From Hydractinia symbiolongicarpus (lineage: Eukaryota > Cnidaria > Hydrozoa > Anthoathecata > Hydractiniidae): DNA of 64,000 nucleotides. The stretch's first letter is position 1; each line of letters begins with the position of its first letter. Shown here one piece after another: positions 35,577-47,641 of the stretch. The DNA lies in assembly GCF_029227915.1 (NCBI RefSeq), contig NC_079885.1, positions 15,635,001 through 15,699,000 of the forward strand, written 5' to 3'. The notes below the pieces were generated by a model that saw only the letters and a program-made list of their open reading frames with translations, was not told the origin of the DNA and searched no databases. Position numbers and translations under genes: made by a program.

Positions 35577-35695
35577 GTTTACGACCGTACCACGATGAAC
35601 ACACCTGTTCTCGTCCGATCACGGAAGTTAAGCATCGTCGGGCCGGGATAGTACTTGGATGGGGCACCGCCTGGGAACTCCCGGTGTCGTAGGCT
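35577..35695 (+). rRNA. 5S: 5S rRNA, copy 63
   Basis: T3, A11G (GACCGTACC) and G89C (GGGGCACCGCC), the latter in box C. Confidence 0.92.
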
Positions 35696-36145
35696 ATTGA
35701 CTTTTTCACGTTACATTATTTATCATTACGACTGTGACGTATCTTTTTTACGAAATAGCCGCTGAGTAAATCAAGAAAGAGACATGATTAGAAGTTGCTT
35801 TCCCTTCAAAACGGCTACAATCTTGCTGCAATAAATGCGCCACGTCGCAAATGAATGGATTACGAGCGTCAGACAAAGAAAATGGCGATGTAGTTACTTT
35901 GCTAATTAACTTTGTCATATGAAAATTAAGTCTGAAAGCTCCCTAGATTTCCTTCGTTGGAACTTTTTACCGGAAATCTTAAAGCGCATGGTTGTCGTAA
36001 AGAATCGATAGCGCTTAAAAAGAGCTTTCAAATGCACTTAAACACGACCTATTTCGGATGATCCAGTCAAGAAATATGACCTTTAAAGTGTGAACCATTT
36101 TCGATGTAATGTGCTAATAAATCGTAGTTATCTGCCCCTTTGTGT

Positions 36146-36264
36146 GTCTACGACCATACCACGATGAACACACCTGTTCTCGTCCGATCACGGAAGTTAA
36201 GCATCGTTGGGCCGGGATAGTACTTGGATGGGGGACCGCCTGGGAACTCCCGGTGTCGTAGGCT
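36146..36264 (+). rRNA. 5S: 5S rRNA, copy 64
   Basis: T63 allele. The pre-gene block has CTGCCCCTTTGTGTG instead of CTGCCCGTTTGTTTG, shared with copies 66 and 68 at 1138 bp steps. Confidence 0.96.
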
Positions 36265-36714
36265 ATTGACTTTTTCACGTTACATTATTTATCATTACGA
36301 CTGTGACGTATCTTTTTTACGCAATAGCCGCTGAGTAAATCAAGTAAGGGACGTCATTAGAAGTTTCTTCCCCTTCAAAAGGGCTACGATCTGGCAGCAT
36401 TAAATGCGCCAAGTCGCAAATGAATGGATTACGAGCGTCAGACAAAGAAAATGGCGATGTAGTTACTTTGCTAATTAACTTTGTCATATGAAAATTAAGT
36501 CTGAAAGCACCCTAGATTTCCTTCGTTGGAACTTTTTACCGGAAATCTTAAAGCGCATTATTGTCGTAATTAATGGATAGCGCTTGAAATGAGCTTTCAA
36601 ATGCACATAAACACGACCTATTTCGGATAATCCAGTCAAGAAATATGACCTTTAAAATTTAAACCATTTTCGATGTAATGTGCTAATAAATCGTAGATAT
36701 CTGCCCGTTTGTTT

Positions 36715-36833
36715 GTCTACGACCATACCACGATAAACACACCTGTTCTCGTCCGATCACGGAAGTTAAGCATCGTTGGGCCGGGATAGTACTTGGATGG
36801 GGGACCGCCTGGGCACTCCTGGTGTCGTAGGCT
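36715..36833 (+). rRNA. 5S: 5S rRNA, copy 65
   Basis: G21A, T63, A100C (GGGCACTCC) and C106T. Paired with copy 67 in the 2-unit repeat. Confidence 0.93.
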
Positions 36834-37283
36834 ATTGACTTTTTCACGTTACATTATTTATCATTACGACTGGGACGTATCTTTTTTACGAAATAGCCGC
36901 TGAGTAAATCAAGAAAGAGACATGATTAGAATTTGCTTTCCCTTCAAAACGGCTACAATCTTGCTGCAATAAATGCGCCACGTCGCAAATAAATGGATTA
37001 CGAGCGTCAGACAAAGAAAATGGCGATGTAGTTACTTTGCTAATTAACTTTGTCATATGAAAATTAAGTCTGAAAGCTCCCTAGATTTCCTTCGTTGGAA
37101 CTTTTTACCGGAAATCTTAAAGCGCATGGTTGTCGTAAAGAATCGATAGCGCTTAAAAAGAGCTTTCAAATGCACATAAACACGACCTATTTCGGATGAT
37201 CCAGTCAAGAAATATGACCTTTAAAGTGTGAACCATTTTCGATGTAATGTGCTAATAAATCGTAGATATCTGCCCCTTTGTGT

Positions 37284-37402
37284 GTCTACGACCATACCAC
37301 GATGAACACACCTGTTCTCGTCCGATCACGGAAGTTAAGCATCGTTGGGCCGGGATAGTACTTGGATGGGGGACCGCCTGGGAACTTCCGGTGTCGTAGG
37401 CT
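37284..37402 (+). rRNA. 5S: 5S rRNA, copy 66
   Basis: T63 and C104T (GGAACTTCCG), leaving a G71-U104 wobble. Confidence 0.95.
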
Positions 37403-37852
37403 ATTGAATTTTTCACGTTACATTATTTATCATTACGACTGTGACGTATCTTTTTTACGCAATAGCCGCTGAGTAAATCAAGTAAGGGACGTCATTAGAA
37501 GTTTCTTCCCCTTCAAAAGGGCTACGATCTGGCAGCATTAAATGCGCCAAGTCGCAAATGAATGGATTACGAGCGTCAGACAAAGAAAATGGCGATGTAG
37601 TTACTTTGCTAATTAACTTTGTCATATGAAAATTAAGTCTGAAAGCACCCTAGATTTCCTTCGTTGGAACTTTTTACCGGAAATCTTAAAGCGCATTATT
37701 GTCGTAATTAATGGATAGCGCTTGAAATGAGCTTTCAAATGCACATAAACACGACCTATTTCGGATAATCCAGTCAAGAAATATGACCTTTAAAATTTAA
37801 ACCATTTTCGATGTAATGTGCTAATAAATCGTAGATATCTGCCCGTTTGTTT

Positions 37853-37971
37853 GTCTACGACCATACCACGATAAACACACCTGTTCTCGTCCGATCACGG
37901 AAGTTAAGCATCGTTGGGCCGGGATAGTACTTGGATGGGGGACCGCCTGGGAACTCCTGGTGTCGTAGGCT
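37853..37971 (+). rRNA. 5S: 5S rRNA, copy 67
   Basis: G21A, T63 and C106T; duplicate of copy 65 without A100C. Confidence 0.94.
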
Positions 37972-38421
37972 ATTGAATTTTTCACGTTACATTATTTATC
38001 ATTACGACTGGGACGTATCTTTTTTACGAAATAGCCGCTGAGTAAATCAAGAAAGAGACATGATTAGAATTTGCTTTCCCTTCAAAACGGCTACAATCTT
38101 GCTGCAATAAATGCGCCACGTCGCAAATAAATGGATTACGAGCGTCAGACAAAGAAAATGGCGATGTAGTTACTTTGCTAATTAACTTTGTCATATGAAA
38201 ATTAAGTCTGAAAGCTCCCTAGATTTCCTTCGTTGGAACTTTTTACCGGAAATCTTAAAGCGCATGGTTGTCGTAAAGAATCGATAGCGCTTAAAAAGAG
38301 CTTTCAAATGCACATAAACACGACCTATTTCGGATGATCCAGTCAAGAAATATGACCTTTAAAGTGTGAACCATTTTCGATGTAATGTGCTAATAAATCG
38401 TAGATATCTGCCCCTTTGTGT

Positions 38422-38540
38422 GTCTACGACCATACCACGATGAACACACCTGTTGTCGTCCGATCACGGAAGTTAAGCATCGTTGGGCCGGGATAGTACT
38501 TGGATGGGGGACCGCCTGGGAACTCCCGGTGTCGTAGGCT
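38422..38540 (+). rRNA. 5S: 5S rRNA, copy 68
   Basis: T63 and C34G (CTGTTGTCG) in the helix III loop region. Last gene of the 2-unit repeat. Confidence 0.94.
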
Positions 38541-38990
38541 ATTGACTTTTTCACGTTACATTATTTATCATTACGACTGTGACGTATCTTTTTTACGCAA
38601 TAGCCGCCGAGTAAATCAAGAAAGAGACATGATTAGAAGTTTCTTCCCCTTCAAAAGGGCTACGATCTGGCAGCATTAAATGCGCCAAGTCGCAAATGAA
38701 TGGATTACGAGCGTCAAACAAAGAAAATGGCGATGTAGCTAATTTGCTAATTAACTTTGTCATATGAAAATTAGGTCTGAAAGTACCCTAGATTGCCTTC
38801 GTTGGAACTTTTTACCGGAAATCTTAAAGCGCATGGTTGTCGTAATTATTCGATAGCGCTTGAAATGAGCTTTCAAATGCACATAAACACGACCTATTTC
38901 GGATAACCCAGTCAAGAAATATGACCTTTAAAGTTTAAACCATTTTCGATGTAATGTGCTAATAAATCGTAGATATCTGCCCGTTTGTTT

Positions 38991-39109
38991 GTCTACGACC
39001 ATACCACGATGAACACACCTGTTCTCGTCCGATCACGGAAGTTAAGCATCGTCGGGCCAGGATAGTACTTGGATGGGGGACCGCCTGGGAACTCCCGGTG
39101 TCGTAGGCT
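38991..39109 (+). rRNA. 5S: 5S rRNA, copy 69 (G69A, broken T5)
   Basis: G69A (GGGCCAGGA) sets A69 against C106 in the stem 67-72/103-108. The primary terminator reads TCTTT, so the transcript probably extends to the T6 run about 50 nt on. The following spacer has the ACTACCATCGTGC mark seen again near 61-63.7 kb. Confidence 0.9.
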
Positions 39110-39115
39110 ATTGAC

Positions 39116-39120
39116 TCTTT
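39116..39120 (+). terminator. Disrupted primary terminator after copy 69 (TCTTT)
   Basis: One T to C change leaves no run of four T. The T6 run downstream in the same spacer is intact and would be the first effective stop. Confidence 0.8.
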
Positions 39121-39558
39121 CACGTTACATTATTTATCATTACGACTGTGACGTATCTTTTTTACGCAATAGCCGCCGAGTAAATCAAGAAAGAGACATG
39201 ATTAGAAGTTGCTTTCCCTTCAAAACGACTACCATCGTGCTGCAATAAATGCGCCACGTCGCAAATGAATGGATTACGAGCGTCAGACAAAGAAAATAGC
39301 GATGTACTTACTTTGCTAACTAATTTTGTCATATGAAAATTAAGTCTGAAAGTACCCTAGATTTCCTTCGTTGGAACTTTTTACCGGAAATCTTAAAGCG
39401 CATTATTGTCGTAATTAATGAATAGCGCTTGAAATGAGCTTTCAAATGCACATAAACACGACCTATTTCGGATAATCCAGTCAAGAAATATGACCTTTAA
39501 AGTTTAAACCATTTCGATGTAATGTGCTAATAAATCGTAGATATCTGCCGGTTTGTTT

Positions 39559-39678
39559 GTCTACGACCATACCACGATGAACACACCTGTTCTCGTCCGA
39601 TCACGGAAGTTAAGCATCGTTGGGCCGGGATAGTACTTGGATGGGGCGACCGCCTGGGAACTCCTGGTGTCGTAGGCT
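39559..39678 (+). rRNA. 5S: 5S rRNA, copy 70 (120 nt, insertion in box C)
   Basis: An extra C at 39647 (ATGGGGCGACC) inserts one base into box C and the arm hairpin. T63 and C106T are also present. TFIIIA spacing should be disturbed: candidate pseudogene. Confidence 0.88.
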
Positions 39679-40128
39679 ATTGACTTTTTCACGTTACATT
39701 ATTTATCATTACGACTGGGACGTATCTCTTTTACGCAATAGCCGCTGAGTAAATCAAGAAAGAGACATGATTAGAATTTGCTTTCCCTTCAAAACGGCTA
39801 CAATCTTGCTGCAATAAATGCGCCACGTCGCAAATAAATGGATTACGAGCGTCAGACAAAGAAAATGGCGATGTAGTTACTTTGCTAATTAACTTTGTCA
39901 TATGAAAATTAAGTCTGAAAGCACCCTAGATTTCCTTCGTTGGAACTTTTTACCGGAAATCTTAAAGCGCATGGTTGTCGTAAAGAATCGATAGCGCTTA
40001 AAAAGAGCTTTCAAATGCACATAAACACGACCTATTTCGGATGATCCAGTCAAGAAATATGACCTTTAAAGTTTGAACCATTTTCGATGTAATGTGCTAA
40101 TAAATCGTAGATATCTGCCCGTTTGTGT

Positions 40129-40247
40129 GTCTACGACCATACCACGATGAACACACCTGTTCTCGTCCGATCACGGAAGTTAAGCATCCTCGGGCCGGGA
40201 TAGTACTTGGATGGAGGACCGCCTGGGAACTCCCGGTGTCGTAGGCT
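40129..40247 (+). rRNA. 5S: 5S rRNA, copy 71 (box A variant class)
   Basis: G61C and G87A but C57 retained (TTAAGCATCCTCGGG): an intermediate between consensus and the copy 60/61 class. Confidence 0.91.
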
Positions 40248-40697
40248 ATTGACTTTTTCACGTTACATTATTTATCAATACGACTGTGACGTATCTTTTT
40301 TACGCAATAGCCGCTGAGTAAATCAAGTAAGGGACATCATTAGAAGTTTCTTTTCCTTCAAAAGGGCTACGATCTGGCAGCATTAAATGCGCCACGTCGC
40401 AAATGAATGGATTACGAGCGTCAGACAAAGAGAATGGCGATGTAGCTAATTTGCTAATTAACTTTGTCATATGAAAATTAAGTCTGAAAGTACCCTAGAT
40501 TGCCTTCGTTGGAACTTTTTACCGGAAATCTTAAAGCGCATGGTTGTCGTAATTAATGGATAGCGCTTGAAATGAGCTTTCAAATGCACATAAACACGAC
40601 CTATTTCGGATGATCCAGTCAAGAAATATGACCTTTAAAATTTAAACCATTTTCGATGTAATGTGCTAATAAATCGTAGATATCTGCCCGTTTGTTT

Positions 40698-40816
40698 GTC
40701 TACGACCATACCACGATGAACACACCTGTTCTCGTCCGATCACGGAAGTTAAGCATCGTTGGGCCGGGATAGTACTTGGATGGGGGACCGCCTGGGAACT
40801 CCTGGTGTCGTAGGCT
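40698..40816 (+). rRNA. 5S: 5S rRNA, copy 72
   Basis: T63 and C106T. Confidence 0.95.
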
Positions 40817-41266
40817 ATTGACTTTTTCACGTTACATTATTTATCATTACGACTGGGACGTATCTTTTTTACGCAATAGCCGCTGAGTAAATCAAGAAAG
40901 AGACATGATTAGAAGTTGCTTTCCCTTCAAAACGGCTACAATCTGGCTGCAATAAATGCGCCACGTCGCAAATGAATGGATTACGAGCGTCAGACAAAGA
41001 AAATGGCGATGTAGCTAATTTGCTAATTAACTTTGTCATATGAAAATAAAGTCTGAAAGTACCCTAGATTTCCTTCGTTGGAACTTTTTACCGGAAATCT
41101 TAAAGCGCATGGTTGTCGTAATTAATGGATAGCGCTTGAAATGAGCTTTCAAATGCACATAAACACGACCTATTTCGGATGATCCAGTCAAGAAATATGA
41201 CCTTTAAAATTTAAACCATTTTCGATGTAATGTGCTAATAAATCGTAGATATCTGCCCGTTTGTTT

Positions 41267-41385
41267 GTCTACGACCATACCACGATGAACACACCTGTTC
41301 TCGTCCGATCACGGAAGTTAAGCATCGTTGGGCCGGGATAGTACTTGGATGGGGGAACGCCTGGGAACTCCTGGTGTCGTAGGCT
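41267..41385 (+). rRNA. 5S: 5S rRNA, copy 73
   Basis: T63, C91A (GGGGGAACGCC, box C and the predicted G86-C91 pair) and C106T. Last C106T copy in the window. Confidence 0.92.
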
Positions 41386-41835
41386 ATTGACTTTTTCACG
41401 TTACATTATTTATCATTACGACTGGGACGTATCTTTTTTACGCAATAGCCGCTGAGTAAATCAAGAAAGAGACATGATTAGAAGTTGCTTTCCCTTCAAA
41501 ACGGCTACAACCTTGCTGCAATAAATGCGCCACGTCGCAAATGAATGGATTACGAGCGTCAGACAAAGAAAATGGCGATGTAGCTAATTTGTTAATTAAC
41601 TTTGTCATATGAAAATAAAGTCTGAAAGTACCCTAGATTTCCTTCGTTGGAACTTTTTACCGGAAATCTTAAAGCGCATGGTTGTCGTAATTAGTGGATA
41701 GCGCTTGAAATGAGTTTTCAAATGCACATAAACACGACCTATTTCGGATGATCCAGTCAGTAAATATGACCTTTAAAGTTTAAACCATTTTCGATGTGAT
41801 GTGCTAATAAATCGTAGATATCTGACCGTTTGTTT

Positions 41836-41954
41836 GTTTACGACCATACCACGATGAACACACCTGTTCTCGTCCGATCACGGAAGTTAAGCATCGTCGG
41901 GCCGGGATAGTACTTGGATGGGGGACCGCCTGGGAACTCCCGGTGTCGTAGGCT
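41836..41954 (+). rRNA. 5S: 5S rRNA, copy 74
   Basis: T3 allele, otherwise consensus. Confidence 0.97.
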
Positions 41955-42404
41955 ATTGACTTTTTCACGTTACGTTATTTATCATTACGACTGTGACGTA
42001 TCTTTTTTACGAAATAGCCGCTGAGTAAATCAAGTAAGGGACGTTATTTGAAGTTTCTTTCCCTTCAAAGCGGCTACGATCTGGCTGCAATAAATGCGCC
42101 ACGTCGCAAATCAATGGATTACGAGCGTCAGACAAAGAAAATGGCGATGTAGTTAATTTGCTAATTAACTTTGTCATATGAAAATTAAGTCTGCAAGTAC
42201 CCTAGATTGCCTTCGTTGGAACTTTTTACCGGAAATCATAAAGCGCATTATTGTTGTCCAGAATCGATAGCGCTTAAAAAGAGCTGTCAAACGCACATAA
42301 ACACGACCTATTTCGAATGATCCAGTCAAGAAATAAGACCTTTAAAGTTTGAACCATTTTCGATGTAATGTGCTAATAAATCGTAGATATCTGCCCGTTT
42401 GTTT

Positions 42405-42523
42405 GTCTACGACCATACCACGATGAACACACCTGTTCTCGTCCGATCACGGAAGTTAAGAATCCTCGGGCCGGGATAGTACTTGGATGGGGGACCGCCT
42501 GGGAACTCCCGGTGTCGTAGGCT
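42405..42523 (+). rRNA. 5S: 5S rRNA, copy 75 (box A variant)
   Basis: C57A and G61C as in copies 60 and 61 but with consensus G87, so the box A haplotype has been separated from G87A by recombination or conversion. Confidence 0.91.
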
Positions 42524-42972
42524 ATTGACTTTTTCACGTTACATTATTTATCATTACGACTGTGACGTATCTTTTTTACGAAATAGCCGCTGAGTAAATC
42601 AAGAAGAGACATGATTAGAAGTTGCTTTCCCTTCAAAACGGCTACGATCTGGCAGCAATAAATGCGTCAAGTCGCAAATGAATGGATTACGAGCGTCAGA
42701 AAAAGAAAATGGCGATGTAGTAACTTTGCTAATTAACTTTGTCATATGAAAATTAAGTCGGAAAGCACCCTAGATTTCCTTCGTTGGAACTTTTTACCGG
42801 AAATCATAAAGCGCATTATTGTTCTCAAGAATCGATAGCGCTTAAAAAGAGCTGTCAAACGCACATAAACACGACCTATTTCGAATGATCCAGTCAAGAA
42901 ATATGACCTTTAAAGTTTAAACCATTTTCGATGTAATGTGCTAATAAATCGTAGATATCTGCCCGTTTGTTT

Positions 42973-43091
42973 GTCTACGACCATACCACGATGAACACAC
43001 CTGTTCTCGTCCGATCACGGAAGTTAAGCATCGTCGGGCCAGGATAGTACTTGGATGGGGGACCGCCTGGGAACTCCCGGTGTCGTAGGCT
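42973..43091 (+). rRNA. 5S: 5S rRNA, copy 76 (G69A)
   Basis: G69A with the T5 terminator intact. Downstream spacer AGATGCTTTCCC and CATCATTTATC marks. The 568 bp step reflects a lost A (AAGAAGAGAC). Confidence 0.94.
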
Positions 43092-43541
43092 ATTGACTTT
43101 TTCACGTTACATCATTTATCATTACGACTGTGACGTATCTTTTTTACGCAATAGCCGCTGAGTAAATCAAGTAAGGGACGTGATTAGAAGATGCTTTCCC
43201 TTCAAAACGGGTACAATCTTGCTGCAATAAATGCGCCACGTCGCAAATAAATGGATTACGAGCGTCAGACAAAGAAAATGGCGATGTAGTTACTTTGCTA
43301 ATTAACTTTGTCATATGAAAATTAAGTCTGAAAGCACCCTAGATTTCCTTCGTTGAAACTTTTTACCGGAAATCTTAAAGCGCATGGTTGTCGTAATTAA
43401 TGGATAGCGCTTGAAATGAGCTTTCAAATGCACATAAACACGACCTATTTCGGATGATCCAGTCAAGAAATATGACCTTTAAAGTTTAAACCATTTTCGA
43501 TGTAATGTGCTAATAAATCGTAGATATCTGCCCGTTTGTTT

Positions 43542-43660
43542 GTTTACGACCATACCACGATGAACACACCTGTTCTCGTCCGATCACGGAAGTTAAGCAT
43601 CGTCGGGCCAGGATAGTACTTGGATGGGGGACCGCCTGGGAACTCCCGGTGTCGTAGGCT
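43542..43660 (+). rRNA. 5S: 5S rRNA, copy 77 (T3 with G69A)
   Basis: T3 together with G69A, a combination that implies exchange inside the gene. Its downstream spacer duplicates that of copy 76, including GGGTACAATC and CGTTGAAAC. Confidence 0.94.
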
Positions 43661-44110
43661 ATTGACTTTTTCACGTTACATCATTTATCATTACGACTGT
43701 GACGTATCTTTTTTACGCAATAGCCGCTGAGTAAATCAAGTAAGGGACGTGATTAGAAGATGCTTTCCCTTCAAAACGGGTACAATCTTGCTGCAATAAA
43801 TGCGCCACGTCGCAAATAAATGGATTACGAGCGTCAGACAAAGAAAATGGCGATGTAGTTACTTTGCTAATTAACTTTGTCATATGAAAATTAAGTCTGA
43901 AAGCACCCTAGATTTCCTTCGTTGAAACTTTTTACCGGAAATCTTAAAGCGCATGGTTGTCGTAATTAATGGATAGCGCTTGAAATGAGCTTTCAAATGC
44001 ACATAAACACGACCTATTTCGGATGATCCAGTCAAGAAATATGACCTTTAAAGTTTAAACCATTTTCGATGTAATGTGCTAATAAATCGTAGATATCTGC
44101 CCGTTTGTTT

Positions 44111-44229
44111 GTTTACGACCATACCACGATGAACACACCTGTTCTCGTCCGATCACGGAAGTTAAGCATCGTCGGGCCGGGATAGTACTTGGATGGGGGA
44201 CCGCCTGGGAACTCCCGGTGTCGTAGGCT
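44111..44229 (+). rRNA. 5S: 5S rRNA, copy 78
   Basis: T3 allele, otherwise consensus. Confidence 0.97.
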
Positions 44230-44679
44230 ATTGACTTTTTCACGTTACATTATTTATCATTACGACTGTGACGTATCTTTTTTACGAAATAGCCGCTGAG
44301 TAAATCAAGAAAGAGACATGATTAGAAGTTGCTTTCCCTTCAAAACGGCTACGATCTGGCAGCAATAAATGCGCCAAGTCGCAAATGAATGGATTACGAG
44401 CGTCAGACAAAGAAAATGGCGATGTAGTTAATTTGCTAATTAACTTTGTCATATGAAAATTAAGTCTGAAAGCACCCTAGATTTCCTTCGTTGGAACTTT
44501 TTACCGGAAATCTTAAAGCGCATGGTTGTCGTAATTAATGGATAGCGCTTGAAATGAGCTTTCAAATTCACATAAACACGACCTATTTCGGATGATCCAG
44601 TCAAGAAATATGACCTTTAAAGTTTAAACCATTTTCGATGTAATGTGCTAATAAATCGTAGATATCTGCCCGTTTGTTT

Positions 44680-44798
44680 GTTTACGACCATACCACGATG
44701 AACACACCTGTTCTCGTCCGATCACGGAAGTTAAGCATCGTCGGGCCGGGATAGTACTTGGATGGGGGACCGCCTGGGAACTCCCGGTGTCGTAGGCT
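44680..44798 (+). rRNA. 5S: 5S rRNA, copy 79
   Basis: T3 allele; very similar to copy 78 including the spacer. Confidence 0.97.
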
Positions 44799-45246
44799 AT
44801 TGACTTTTTCACATTACATTATTTATCATTACGACTGTGACGTATCTTTTTTACGAAATAGCCGCTGAGTAAATCAAGAAAGAGACATGATTAGAAGTTG
44901 CTTTCCCTTCAAAACGGCTACGATCTGGCAGCAATAAATGCGCCAAGTCGCAAATGAATGGATTACGAGCGTCAGAAAAAGAAAATGGCGATGTAGTAAC
45001 TTTGCTAATTAACTTTGTCATATGAAAATTAAGTCGGAAAGCACCCTAGATTTCCTTCGTTGGAACTTTTTACCGGAAATCATAAAGCGCATTATTGTTG
45101 TCAAGAATCGATAGCGCTTAAAGAGCTGTCAAACGCACATAAACACGACCTATTTCGAATGATCCAGTCAAGAAATATGACCTTTAAAGTTTGAACCATT
45201 TTCGATGTAATGTGCTAATAAATCGTAGATATCTGCCCGTTTGTTT

Positions 45247-45365
45247 GTCTACGACCATACCACGATGAACACACCTGTTCTCGTCCGATCACGGAAGTTA
45301 AGCATCGTCGGGCCGGGATAGTACTTGGATGGGGGACCGCCTGGGAACTCCCGGTGTCGTAGGCT
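45247..45365 (+). rRNA. 5S: 5S rRNA, copy 80
   Basis: Consensus gene. Shortest step in the window (567 bp), from loss of AA in the CTTAAAAAGAGC block. Confidence 0.97.
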
Positions 45366-45815
45366 ATTGACTTTTTCACGTTACATTATTTATCATTACG
45401 ACTGTGACGTATCTTTTTTACGAAATAGCCGCTGAGTAAATCAAGAAAGAGACATGATTAGAAGTTGCTTTCCCTTCAAAACGGCTACGATCTGGCAGCA
45501 ATAAATGCGCCAAGTCGCAAATGAATGGATTACAAGCGTCAGACAAAGAAAATTGCGATGTAGTTACTTTGCTAATTAACTTTGTCATATGAAAATTAAG
45601 TCGGAAAGCACCCTAGATTTCCTTCGTTGGAACTTTTTACCGGAAATCTTAAAGCGCATGGTTGTCGTAATTAATCGATAGCGCTTGAAATGAGCTTTCA
45701 AATGCACATAAACACGACCTATTTCGGATAATTCAGTCAAGAAATATGACCTTTAAAGTTTAAACCATTTTCGATGTAATGTGCTAATAAATCGTAGATA
45801 TCTGCCCGTTTGTTT

Positions 45816-45934
45816 GTCTACGACCATACCACGATGAACACACCTGTTCTCGTCCGATCACGGAAGTTAAGCATCGTCGGGCCAGGATAGTACTTGGATG
45901 GGGGACCGCCTGGGAACTCCCGGTGTCGTAGGCT
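45816..45934 (+). rRNA. 5S: 5S rRNA, copy 81 (G69A)
   Basis: G69A, otherwise consensus; T5 intact. Confidence 0.94.
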
Positions 45935-46384
45935 ATTGACTTTTTCACGTTACATTATTTATCATTACGACTGTGACGTATCTTTTTTACGAAATAGCCG
46001 CTGAGTAAATCAAGAAAGAGACATGATTAGAAGTTGCTTTCCCTTCAAAACTGCTACGATCTGGCAGCAATAAATGCGCCAAGTCGCAAATGAATGGATT
46101 ACAAGCGTCAGACAAAGAAAATGGCGATGTAGTAAATTTGCTAATTAACTTTGTCATATGAAAATTAAGTCTGAAAGCACCCTAGATTTCCTTCGTTGGA
46201 ACTTTTTACCGGAAATCTTAAAGCGCATGGTTGTCGTAATTAATGGATAGCGCTTGAAATGAGCTTTCAAATGCACATAAACACGACCTATTTCGGATGA
46301 TCCAGTCAAGAAATATGACCTTTAAAGTTTAAACCATTTTCGATGTAATGTGCTAATAAATCGTAGATATCTGCCCGTTTGTTT

Positions 46385-46503
46385 GTTTACGACCATACCA
46401 CGATGAACACACCTGTTCTCGTCCGATCACGGAAGTTAAGCATCGTCGGGCCGGGATAGTACTTGGATGGGGCACCGCCTGGGAATTCCCGGTGTCGTAG
46501 GCT
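46385..46503 (+). rRNA. 5S: 5S rRNA, copy 82
   Basis: T3, G89C (box C, as in copy 63) and C102T (GGGAATTCCC). Confidence 0.92.
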
Positions 46504-46953
46504 ATTGACTTTTTCACGTTACATTATTTATCATTACGACTGTGACGTATCTTTTTTACGAAATAGCCGCTGAGTAAATCAAGAAAGAGACATGATTAGA
46601 AGTTGCTTTCCCTTCAAAACGGCTACGATCTGGCAGCAATAAATGCGCCAAGTCGCAAATGAATAGATTACGAGTGTCAGAAAAAGAAAATGGCGATGTA
46701 GTAACTTTGCTAATTAACTTTGTCATATGAAAATTAAGTCGGAAAGCACCCTAGATTTCCTTCGTTGGAACTTTTTACCGGAAATCATAAAGCGCATTAT
46801 TGTTGTCAAGAATCGATAGCGCTTAAAAAGAGCTGTCAAACGCACATAAACACGACCTATTTGGAATGATCCAGTCAAGAAATATGACCTTTAGAGTTTG
46901 AACCATTTTCGATGTAATGTGCTAATAAATCGTAGATATCTGCCCGTTTGTTT

Positions 46954-47072
46954 GTCTACGACCATACCACGATGAACACACCTGTTCTCGTCCGATCACG
47001 GAAGTTAAGCATCGTCGGGCCGGGATAGTACTTGGATGGGGGACCGCCTGGGAACTCCCGGTGTCGTAGGCT
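46954..47072 (+). rRNA. 5S: 5S rRNA, copy 83
   Basis: Consensus gene followed by the CATCATTTATC spacer type that usually follows G69A genes. Confidence 0.97.
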
Positions 47073-47522
47073 ATTGACTTTTTCACGTTACATCATTTAT
47101 CATTACGACTGTGACGTATCTTTTTTACGCAATAGCCGCTGAGTAAATCAAGTAAGGGACGTGATTAGAAGATGCTTTCCCTTCAAAACGGCTACAATCT
47201 TGCTGCAATAAATGCGCCACGTCGCAAATAAATGAATTACGAGCGTCAGACAAAGAAAATGGCGATGTAGTTACTTTGCTAATTAACTTTGTCATATGAA
47301 AATTAAGTCTGAAAGCACCCTAGATTTCCTTCGTTGGAACTTTTTACCGGAAATCTTAAAGCGCATGGTTGTCGTAATTAATGGATAGCGCTTGAAATGA
47401 GCTTTCAAATGCACATAAACACGACCTATTTCGGATGATCCAGTCAAGAAATATGACCTTTAAAGTTTAAACCATTTTCGATGTAATGTGCTAATAAATC
47501 GTAGATATCTGCCCGTTTGTTT

Positions 47523-47641
47523 GTTTACGACCATACCACGATGAACACACCTGTTCTCGTCCGATCACGGAAGTTAAGCATCGTCGGGCCGGGATAGTAC
47601 TTGGATGGGGGACCGCCTGGGAACTCCCGGTGTCGTAGGCT
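47523..47641 (+). rRNA. 5S: 5S rRNA, copy 84
   Basis: T3 allele, otherwise consensus. Confidence 0.97.

Larger units (their letters stand above)
35850..38700 (+). repeat. 2-unit higher-order repeat, 1138 bp, about 2.5 periods
   Basis: Copies 64, 66 and 68 (CCCCTTTGTGTG pre-gene block) alternate with copies 65 and 67 (G21A, T63, C106T). Spacers alternate likewise. Confidence 0.88.
42960..44100 (+). repeat. 1-unit duplication (copies 76-77)
   Basis: Both units share G69A, AGATGCTTTCCC, GGGTACAATC and CGTTGAAAC. Confidence 0.8.
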
